10,000 nt of DNA from Apostichopus japonicus (taxonomy: Eukaryota; Echinodermata; Holothuroidea; Aspidochirotida; Stichopodidae), in assembly GCF_037975245.1 (NCBI RefSeq), contig NW_027288854.1, positions 1 to 10,000 on the forward strand, in the 5' to 3' direction. Position numbers and translations under genes: made by a program. The notes below the pieces were generated by a model, which did not search any database, had not been told where the DNA came from, and saw only the letters and a program-made list of their open reading frames with translations. Positions 1-7,900 of this stretch are shown here, piece by piece. The first letter of the stretch is position 1, and each line of letters begins with the position of its first letter.

Positions 1-54
1 TCTCTTTTGCATCCCTGGTTCGAACCCCGGGTGATGACGTCTTTTGCCGATCTT

Positions 55-85
55 TTACAGCAAGTGCCTACACGGGGAGCTGTAA
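55..85 (+). other. Two-tier hairpin framing a splice-like micro-exon
   Basis: TTACAGC (55-61) is the exact reverse complement of GCTGTAA (79-85). Inside it, GTG (64-66) can pair with CAC (71-73) over a 4-nt loop. The same arms read as a 3' splice-site-like CTTTTACAG ending at 60 and a 5' splice-site-like GTAAGT starting at 82, around a 21-nt interval (61-81) with no stop codon in one frame (Q V P T R G A). Because the two splice-like words are complementary, the inverted repeat alone may explain both. I support the hairpin; an exon is speculative. Confidence 0.5.
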
Positions 86-108
86 GTATTAGTTAATCCA
101 CCTAATAT
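86..108 (+). other. AT-rich hairpin
   Basis: TATTAG (87-92) pairs with CTAATA (102-107) over a 9-nt loop, and a G-T wobble (86 with 108) extends the stem to seven pairs. It abuts the preceding inverted repeat with no gap and makes up the AT-rich part of the monomer. The pairing is weak, so it matters more as a possible DNA-unwinding or bending element than as a stable RNA structure. Confidence 0.4.
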
Positions 109-118
109 CTCAGTCCAA

Positions 119-146
119 ACAGTGGCGCGATGGCTTGGCGCACTGT
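119..146 (+). other. Extended D-arm hairpin
   Basis: ACAGT (119-123) pairs with ACTGT (142-146) and GCGC (125-128) pairs with GCGC (138-141). That is nine base pairs with one bulged G (124) and a 9-nt loop. A normal D-arm has only the inner 3-4 bp. Here the pairing continues into what would be the acceptor strand and the base of the anticodon arm. This competes with any cloverleaf fold. The copies carrying a T at monomer 118 (bases 778 and 4738) gain an extra T-A pair at the base of the stem. Confidence 0.6.
123..133 (+). promoter_or_regulatory. A-box-like pol III promoter element
   Basis: TGGCGCGATGG resembles the eukaryotic tRNA A box (TGGCNNAGTGG) with the A/G pair after the two variable bases swapped to GA. 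It lies in the 5' strand and loop of the D-arm-like hairpin. It is present in every complete copy with no variant seen in it. TFIIIC binding may be weakened by the swap. Activity cannot be judged from sequence alone. Confidence 0.55.
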
Positions 147-177
147 ACGAGCTGATGATCGAGGCTCTCTTTTGCAT

Positions 178-196
178 CCCTGGTTCGAACCCCGGG
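178..196 (+). other. T-arm-like hairpin
   Basis: CCCTGG (178-183) faces CCCGGG (191-196) across the 7-nt loop TTCGAAC. All positions pair except a T-C mismatch in the middle. Loop size and sequence are those of a tRNA T-arm. A single C at the mismatched T would have been a G-C break too, so the mismatch reflects drift on either strand. It repeats every 165 bp. Confidence 0.6.
182..192 (+). promoter_or_regulatory. B box / T-loop motif, perfect consensus
   Basis: GGTTCGAACCC matches the tRNA B-box consensus GGTTCGANNCC at every fixed position and recurs unchanged in all 61 copies (monomer 17-27). It starts 59 bp after the start of the A-box-like element, with 48 bp between the boxes, longer than in a simple class I tRNA gene but within the range known to work. 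The B box is the main TFIIIC contact, so each monomer may bind TFIIIC even if little RNA is made. The first ten bases are a perfect palindrome. Confidence 0.75.
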
Positions 197-206
197 TGAT
201 GACGTC

Positions 207-221
207 TTTTGCCGATCTTTT
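207..221 (+). terminator. Paired T4 runs, possible pol III terminator
   Basis: TTTT occurs at 207-210 and again at 218-221, about 15 and 26 bases after the B box. Four T residues on the non-template strand are the minimum pol III stop in many animals. If the A and B boxes are used and initiation lies 10-20 bp upstream of the A box, the RNA would be roughly 95-115 nt. A T4 run also sits between the boxes (170-173 here), so some early termination would be expected. Function is inferred. Confidence 0.35.
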
Positions 222-660
222 ACAGCAAGTGCCTACACGGGGAGCTGTAAGTATTAGTTAATCCACCTAATATCTCAGTCCAAACAGTGGCGCGATGGCT
301 TGGCGCACTGTACGAGCTGATGATCGAGGCTCTCTTTTGCATCCCTGGTTCGAACCCCGGGTGATGACGTCTTTTGCCGATCTTTTACAGCAAGTGCCTA
401 CACGGGGAGCTGTAAGTATTAGTTAATCCACCTAATATCTCAGTCCAAACAGTGGCGCGATGGCTTGGCGCACTGTACGAGCTGATGATCGAGACTCTCT
501 TTTGCATCCCTGGTTCGAACCCCGGGTGATGACGTCTTTTGCCGATCTTTTACAGCAAGTGCCTACACGGGGAGCTGTAAGTATTAGTTAATCCACCTAA
601 TATCTCAGTCCAAACAGTGGCGCGATGGCTTGGCGCACTGTACGAGCTGATGATCGAGAC

Positions 661-825
661 TCTCTTTTGCATCCCTGGTTCGAACCCCGGGTGATGACGT
701 CTTTTGCCGATCTTTTACAGCAAGTGCCTACACGGGGAGCTGTAAGTATTAGTTAATCCACCTAATATCTCAGTCCATACAGTGGCGCGATGGCTTGGCG
801 CACTGTACGAGCTGATGATCGAGAC
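661..825 (+). repeat. Copy 5, variant T at monomer 118
   Basis: Base 778 is T where the consensus is A (CCATAC instead of CCAAAC). The same change occurs in copy 29, exactly 24 monomers (3960 bp) further on. It adds a T-A pair to the base of the extended D-arm hairpin. Confidence 0.9.
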
Positions 826-990
826 TCTCTTTTGCATCCCTGGTTCGAACCCCGGGTGATGACGTCTTTTGCCGATTTTTTACAGCAAGTGCCTACACGG
901 GGAGCTGTAAGTATTAGTTAATCCACCTAATATCTCAGTCCAAACAGTGGCGCGATGGCTTGGCGCACTGTACGAGCTGATGATCGAGAC
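826..990 (+). repeat. Copy 6, variant T at monomer 52 making a T6 run
   Basis: Base 877 is T instead of C, which fuses T51 and T53-56 into six consecutive T residues at 876-881. T6 is a much stronger pol III stop than T4, so this copy alone would have a robust terminator. It also changes the pyrimidine tract before the AG at monomer 60. Confidence 0.9.
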
Positions 991-3900
991 TCTCTTTTGC
1001 ATCCCTGGTTCGAACCCCGGGTGATGACGTCTTTTGCCGATCTTTTACAGCAAGTGCCTACACGGGGAGCTGTAAGTATTAGTTAATCCACCTAATATCT
1101 CAGTCCAAACAGTGGCGCGATGGCTTGGCGCACTGTACGAGCTGATGATCGAGACTCTCTTTTGCATCCCTGGTTCGAACCCCGGGTGATGACGTCTTTT
1201 GCCGATCTTTTACAGCAAGTGCCTACACGGGGAGCTGTAAGTATTAGTTAATCCACCTAATATCTCAGTCCAAACAGTGGCGCGATGGCTTGGCGCACTG
1301 TACGAGCTGATGATCGAGACTCTCTTTTGCATCCCTGGTTCGAACCCCGGGTGATGACGTCTTTTGCCGATCTTTTACAGCAAGTGCCTACACGGGGAGC
1401 TGTAAGTATTAGTTAATCCACCTAATATCTCAGTCCAAACAGTGGCGCGATGGCTTGGCGCACTGTACGAGCTGATGATCGAGACTCTCTTTTGCATCCC
1501 TGGTTCGAACCCCGGGTGATGACGTCTTTTGCCGATCTTTTACAGCAAGTGCCTACACGGGGAGCTGTAAGTATTAGTTAATCCACCTAATATCTCAGTC
1601 CAAACAGTGGCGCGATGGCTTGGCGCACTGTACGAGCTGATGATCGAGACTCTCTTTTGCATCCCTGGTTCGAACCCCGGGTGATGACGTCTTTTGCCGA
1701 TCTTTTACAGCAAGTGCCTACACGGGGAGCTGTAAGTATTAGTTAATCCACCTAATATCTCAGTCCAAACAGTGGCGCGATGGCTTGGCGCACTGTACGA
1801 GCTGATGATCGAGACTCTCTTTTGCATCCCTGGTTCGAACCCCGGGTGATGACGTCTTTTGCCGATCTTTTACAGCAAGTGCCTACACGGGGAGCTGTAA
1901 GTATTAGTTAATCCACCTAATATCTCAGTCCAAACAGTGGCGCGATGGCTTGGCGCACTGTACGAGCTGATGATCGAGACTCTCTTTTGCATCCCTGGTT
2001 CGAACCCCGGGTGATGACGTCTTTTGCCGATCTTTTACAGCAAGTGCCTACACGGGGAGCTGTAAGTATTAGTTAATCCACCTAATATCTCAGTCCAAAC
2101 AGTGGCGCGATGGCTTGGCGCACTGTACGAGCTGATGATCGAGACTCTCTTTTGCATCCCTGGTTCGAACCCCGGGTGATGACGTCTTTTGCCGATCTTT
2201 TACAGCAAGTGCCTACACGGGGAGCTGTAAGTATTAGTTAATCCACCTAATATCTCAGTCCAAACAGTGGCGCGATGGCTTGGCGCACTGTACGAGCTGA
2301 TGATCGAGACTCTCTTTTGCATCCCTGGTTCGAACCCCGGGTGATGACGTCTTTTGCCGATCTTTTACAGCAAGTGCCTACACGGGGAGCTGTAAGTATT
2401 AGTTAATCCACCTAATATCTCAGTCCAAACAGTGGCGCGATGGCTTGGCGCACTGTACGAGCTGATGATCGAGACTCTCTTTTGCATCCCTGGTTCGAAC
2501 CCCGGGTGATGACGTCTTTTGCCGATCTTTTACAGCAAGTGCCTACACGGGGAGCTGTAAGTATTAGTTAATCCACCTAATATCTCAGTCCAAACAGTGG
2601 CGCGATGGCTTGGCGCACTGTACGAGCTGATGATCGAGACTCTCTTTTGCATCCCTGGTTCGAACCCCGGGTGATGACGTCTTTTGCCGATCTTTTACAG
2701 CAAGTGCCTACACGGGGAGCTGTAAGTATTAGTTAATCCACCTAATATCTCAGTCCAAACAGTGGCGCGATGGCTTGGCGCACTGTACGAGCTGATGATC
2801 GAGACTCTCTTTTGCATCCCTGGTTCGAACCCCGGGTGATGACGTCTTTTGCCGATCTTTTACAGCAAGTGCCTACACGGGGAGCTGTAAGTATTAGTTA
2901 ATCCACCTAATATCTCAGTCCAAACAGTGGCGCGATGGCTTGGCGCACTGTACGAGCTGATGATCGAGACTCTCTTTTGCATCCCTGGTTCGAACCCCGG
3001 GTGATGACGTCTTTTGCCGATCTTTTACAGCAAGTGCCTACACGGGGAGCTGTAAGTATTAGTTAATCCACCTAATATCTCAGTCCAAACAGTGGCGCGA
3101 TGGCTTGGCGCACTGTACGAGCTGATGATCGAGACTCTCTTTTGCATCCCTGGTTCGAACCCCGGGTGATGACGTCTTTTGCCGATCTTTTACAGCAAGT
3201 GCCTACACGGGGAGCTGTAAGTATTAGTTAATCCACCTAATATCTCAGTCCAAACAGTGGCGCGATGGCTTGGCGCACTGTACGAGCTGATGATCGAGAC
3301 TCTCTTTTGCATCCCTGGTTCGAACCCCGGGTGATGACGTCTTTTGCCGATCTTTTACAGCAAGTGCCTACACGGGGAGCTGTAAGTATTAGTTAATCCA
3401 CCTAATATCTCAGTCCAAACAGTGGCGCGATGGCTTGGCGCACTGTACGAGCTGATGATCGAGACTCTCTTTTGCATCCCTGGTTCGAACCCCGGGTGAT
3501 GACGTCTTTTGCCGATCTTTTACAGCAAGTGCCTACACGGGGAGCTGTAAGTATTAGTTAATCCACCTAATATCTCAGTCCAAACAGTGGCGCGATGGCT
3601 TGGCGCACTGTACGAGCTGATGATCGAGACTCTCTTTTGCATCCCTGGTTCGAACCCCGGGTGATGACGTCTTTTGCCGATCTTTTACAGCAAGTGCCTA
3701 CACGGGGAGCTGTAAGTATTAGTTAATCCACCTAATATCTCAGTCCAAACAGTGGCGCGATGGCTTGGCGCACTGTACGAGCTGATGATCGAGACTCTCT
3801 TTTGCATCCCTGGTTCGAACCCCGGGTGATGACGTCTTTTGCCGATCTTTTACAGCAAGTGCCTACACGGGGAGCTGTAAGTATTAGTTAATCCACCTAA

Positions 3901-4620
3901 TATCTCAGTCCAAACAGTGGCGCGATGGCTTGGCGCACTGTACGAGCTGATGATCGAGACTCTCTTTTGCATCCCTGGTTCGAACCCCGGGTGATGACGT
4001 CTTTTGCCGATCTTTTACAGCAAGTGCCTACACGGGGAGCTGTAAGTATTAGTTAATCCACCTAATATCTCAGTCCAAACAGTGGCGCGATGGCTTGGCG
4101 CACTGTACGAGCTGATGATCGAGACTCTCTTTTGCATCCCTGGTTCGAACCCCGGGTGATGACGTCTTTTGCCGATCTTTTACAGCAAGTGCCTACACGG
4201 GGAGCTGTAAGTATTAGTTAATCCACCTAATATCTCAGTCCAAACAGTGGCGCGATGGCTTGGCGCACTGTACGAGCTGATGATCGAGACTCTCTTTTGC
4301 ATCCCTGGTTCGAACCCCGGGTGATGACGTCTTTTGCCGATCTTTTACAGCAAGTGCCTACACGGGGAGCTGTAAGTATTAGTTAATCCACCTAATATCT
4401 CAGTCCAAACAGTGGCGCGATGGCTTGGCGCACTGTACGAGCTGATGATCGAGACTCTCTTTTGCATCCCTGGTTCGAACCCCGGGTGATGACGTCTTTT
4501 GCCGATCTTTTACAGCAAGTGCCTACACGGGGAGCTGTAAGTATTAGTTAATCCACCTAATATCTCAGTCCAAACAGTGGCGCGATGGCTTGGCGCACTG
4601 TACGAGCTGATGATCGAGAC

Positions 4621-4785
4621 TCTCTTTTGCATCCCTGGTTCGAACCCCGGGTGATGACGTCTTTTGCCGATCTTTTACAGCAAGTGCCTACACGGGGAGC
4701 TGTAAGTATTAGTTAATCCACCTAATATCTCAGTCCATACAGTGGCGCGATGGCTTGGCGCACTGTACGAGCTGATGATCGAGAC
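4621..4785 (+). repeat. Copy 29, variant T at monomer 118
   Basis: Base 4738 is T instead of A, identical to the change in copy 5. It is the only variant in this copy. As with copy 5, the copy immediately to its right also carries a variant, although a different one. Confidence 0.9.
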
Positions 4786-4950
4786 TCTCTTTTGCATCCC
4801 TGGTTCGAACCCCGGGTGATGACGTCTTTTGCCGATCTTTTACAGCAAGTGCCTACACGGGAAGCTGTAAGTATTAGTTAATCCACCTAATATCTCAGTC
4901 CAAACAGTGGCGCGATGGCTTGGCGCACTGTACGAGCTGATGATCGAGAC
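4786..4950 (+). repeat. Copy 30, variant A at monomer 77
   Basis: Base 4862 is A instead of G, breaking the GGGG run (monomer 74-77) within the loop of the two-tier hairpin. The change is unique in the window. It lies next to the variant copy 29. Confidence 0.9.
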
Positions 4951-7900
4951 TCTCTTTTGCATCCCTGGTTCGAACCCCGGGTGATGACGTCTTTTGCCGA
5001 TCTTTTACAGCAAGTGCCTACACGGGGAGCTGTAAGTATTAGTTAATCCACCTAATATCTCAGTCCAAACAGTGGCGCGATGGCTTGGCGCACTGTACGA
5101 GCTGATGATCGAGACTCTCTTTTGCATCCCTGGTTCGAACCCCGGGTGATGACGTCTTTTGCCGATCTTTTACAGCAAGTGCCTACACGGGGAGCTGTAA
5201 GTATTAGTTAATCCACCTAATATCTCAGTCCAAACAGTGGCGCGATGGCTTGGCGCACTGTACGAGCTGATGATCGAGACTCTCTTTTGCATCCCTGGTT
5301 CGAACCCCGGGTGATGACGTCTTTTGCCGATCTTTTACAGCAAGTGCCTACACGGGGAGCTGTAAGTATTAGTTAATCCACCTAATATCTCAGTCCAAAC
5401 AGTGGCGCGATGGCTTGGCGCACTGTACGAGCTGATGATCGAGACTCTCTTTTGCATCCCTGGTTCGAACCCCGGGTGATGACGTCTTTTGCCGATCTTT
5501 TACAGCAAGTGCCTACACGGGGAGCTGTAAGTATTAGTTAATCCACCTAATATCTCAGTCCAAACAGTGGCGCGATGGCTTGGCGCACTGTACGAGCTGA
5601 TGATCGAGACTCTCTTTTGCATCCCTGGTTCGAACCCCGGGTGATGACGTCTTTTGCCGATCTTTTACAGCAAGTGCCTACACGGGGAGCTGTAAGTATT
5701 AGTTAATCCACCTAATATCTCAGTCCAAACAGTGGCGCGATGGCTTGGCGCACTGTACGAGCTGATGATCGAGACTCTCTTTTGCATCCCTGGTTCGAAC
5801 CCCGGGTGATGACGTCTTTTGCCGATCTTTTACAGCAAGTGCCTACACGGGGAGCTGTAAGTATTAGTTAATCCACCTAATATCTCAGTCCAAACAGTGG
5901 CGCGATGGCTTGGCGCACTGTACGAGCTGATGATCGAGACTCTCTTTTGCATCCCTGGTTCGAACCCCGGGTGATGACGTCTTTTGCCGATCTTTTACAG
6001 CAAGTGCCTACACGGGGAGCTGTAAGTATTAGTTAATCCACCTAATATCTCAGTCCAAACAGTGGCGCGATGGCTTGGCGCACTGTACGAGCTGATGATC
6101 GAGACTCTCTTTTGCATCCCTGGTTCGAACCCCGGGTGATGACGTCTTTTGCCGATCTTTTACAGCAAGTGCCTACACGGGGAGCTGTAAGTATTAGTTA
6201 ATCCACCTAATATCTCAGTCCAAACAGTGGCGCGATGGCTTGGCGCACTGTACGAGCTGATGATCGAGACTCTCTTTTGCATCCCTGGTTCGAACCCCGG
6301 GTGATGACGTCTTTTGCCGATCTTTTACAGCAAGTGCCTACACGGGGAGCTGTAAGTATTAGTTAATCCACCTAATATCTCAGTCCAAACAGTGGCGCGA
6401 TGGCTTGGCGCACTGTACGAGCTGATGATCGAGACTCTCTTTTGCATCCCTGGTTCGAACCCCGGGTGATGACGTCTTTTGCCGATCTTTTACAGCAAGT
6501 GCCTACACGGGGAGCTGTAAGTATTAGTTAATCCACCTAATATCTCAGTCCAAACAGTGGCGCGATGGCTTGGCGCACTGTACGAGCTGATGATCGAGAC
6601 TCTCTTTTGCATCCCTGGTTCGAACCCCGGGTGATGACGTCTTTTGCCGATCTTTTACAGCAAGTGCCTACACGGGGAGCTGTAAGTATTAGTTAATCCA
6701 CCTAATATCTCAGTCCAAACAGTGGCGCGATGGCTTGGCGCACTGTACGAGCTGATGATCGAGACTCTCTTTTGCATCCCTGGTTCGAACCCCGGGTGAT
6801 GACGTCTTTTGCCGATCTTTTACAGCAAGTGCCTACACGGGGAGCTGTAAGTATTAGTTAATCCACCTAATATCTCAGTCCAAACAGTGGCGCGATGGCT
6901 TGGCGCACTGTACGAGCTGATGATCGAGACTCTCTTTTGCATCCCTGGTTCGAACCCCGGGTGATGACGTCTTTTGCCGATCTTTTACAGCAAGTGCCTA
7001 CACGGGGAGCTGTAAGTATTAGTTAATCCACCTAATATCTCAGTCCAAACAGTGGCGCGATGGCTTGGCGCACTGTACGAGCTGATGATCGAGACTCTCT
7101 TTTGCATCCCTGGTTCGAACCCCGGGTGATGACGTCTTTTGCCGATCTTTTACAGCAAGTGCCTACACGGGGAGCTGTAAGTATTAGTTAATCCACCTAA
7201 TATCTCAGTCCAAACAGTGGCGCGATGGCTTGGCGCACTGTACGAGCTGATGATCGAGACTCTCTTTTGCATCCCTGGTTCGAACCCCGGGTGATGACGT
7301 CTTTTGCCGATCTTTTACAGCAAGTGCCTACACGGGGAGCTGTAAGTATTAGTTAATCCACCTAATATCTCAGTCCAAACAGTGGCGCGATGGCTTGGCG
7401 CACTGTACGAGCTGATGATCGAGACTCTCTTTTGCATCCCTGGTTCGAACCCCGGGTGATGACGTCTTTTGCCGATCTTTTACAGCAAGTGCCTACACGG
7501 GGAGCTGTAAGTATTAGTTAATCCACCTAATATCTCAGTCCAAACAGTGGCGCGATGGCTTGGCGCACTGTACGAGCTGATGATCGAGACTCTCTTTTGC
7601 ATCCCTGGTTCGAACCCCGGGTGATGACGTCTTTTGCCGATCTTTTACAGCAAGTGCCTACACGGGGAGCTGTAAGTATTAGTTAATCCACCTAATATCT
7701 CAGTCCAAACAGTGGCGCGATGGCTTGGCGCACTGTACGAGCTGATGATCGAGACTCTCTTTTGCATCCCTGGTTCGAACCCCGGGTGATGACGTCTTTT
7801 GCCGATCTTTTACAGCAAGTGCCTACACGGGGAGCTGTAAGTATTAGTTAATCCACCTAATATCTCAGTCCAAACAGTGGCGCGATGGCTTGGCGCACTG

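Larger units (their letters stand above)
119..196 (+). repeat. tRNA-derived (SINE-head-like) segment, first full copy
   Basis: This segment spans the monomer junction and recurs every 165 bp. It follows tRNA order: a T at position 8 equivalent (123), a D-stem GCGC (125-128) pairing with GCGC (138-141), a middle region, and a T-arm with the 7-nt loop TTCGAAC (184-190). The D-arm start resembles the common SINE-head wording TGGCGCAGTGG. It is not a working tRNA. The seven bases before T8 pair with the seven after the T-arm at only about 3 of 7 positions, no clean 5-bp anticodon stem forms, and the T-stem has a central T-C mismatch. The A-to-B spacing is also somewhat long. I read it as a decayed tRNA relic; the parent isoacceptor cannot be assigned. 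Confidence 0.72.
153..212 (+). repeat. Internal degenerate duplication TGATGA...TCTTTTGC
   Basis: TGATGA (153-158) is followed after 9 bp by TCTTTTGC (168-175). TGATGA (197-202) is followed after 2 bp by TCTTTTGC (205-212). Two exact words in the same order in both halves suggest an old duplication inside the monomer, or part of a tRNA relic copied into its tail. It recurs in every copy. Confidence 0.4.
1..330 (+). repeat. Copies 1-2, sharing variant G at monomer 164
   Basis: The first two copies end in GAGGC where the others end in GAGAC (A to G at 164 and 329). They are otherwise consensus. Two adjacent copies sharing a private base are what local duplication or short-tract conversion would leave. 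The subvariant may continue to the left of the window. Confidence 0.9.

Noticed and set aside
35-42. CRE-like site TGACGTCT around the GACGTC palindrome (one base off TGACGTCA).
   Set aside because: One short near-match per monomer with no other pol II promoter element nearby; not enough to call a regulatory site.
61-87. Tandem spliced-leader RNA genes, given the GTAAGT donor-like site in a repeated unit.
   Set aside because: No convincing Sm-binding site (purine, A, T-run, G, purine) follows the donor; the T4 runs downstream are flanked by C and G. The upstream part does not match any spliced leader I know.
82-113. A 32-nt mini-intron from GTAAGT (82) to CAG (113) with CTAAT as a branch point.
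   Set aside because: It is far shorter than spliceosomal introns in nearly all eukaryotes, and the CTAAT is already explained as an arm of the AT-rich inverted repeat.
31-158. Box C/D snoRNA: GTGATGA (31-37) as box C and CTGA (152-155) as box D.
   Set aside because: The bases flanking the two boxes do not form the required terminal stem, and the only CTGA overlaps a second TGATGA. The motifs are better explained by the internal duplication.
113-192. Hammerhead ribozyme: GTC at 113-115, a hairpin, then CTGATGA at 152-158.
   Set aside because: The core also needs GAAA after stem II and a stem III closing on the cleavage site. No GAAA occurs in the monomer (only CGAAC in the B box), and no complement to the bases before GTC was found. 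The helix next to CTGATGA is also interrupted.
119-196. Functional tRNA gene array.
   Set aside because: The acceptor arms do not pair (about 3 of 7), there is no 5-bp anticodon stem with a 7-nt loop, the T-stem has a mismatch, and a T4 run lies inside the body. It is a relic or derivative, not a tRNA.
184-196. CENP-B box in the TTCGAACCCCGGG stretch.
   Set aside because: The box needs TTCG, four bases, A, two bases, then CGGG. Here the spacing between TTCG and CGGG is only five bases and the required A is missing.
130-261. A 43-codon ATG-to-TAA open frame on the + strand in each copy (begins M A W R T V R A), and a 40-codon one on the - strand.
   Set aside because: 165 is divisible by three, so any chance open stretch recurs in every copy. 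Every frame on both strands has at least one stop per monomer, the + frame simply translates the tRNA-like segment, and I see no recognisable domain or start context. No CDS is supported.
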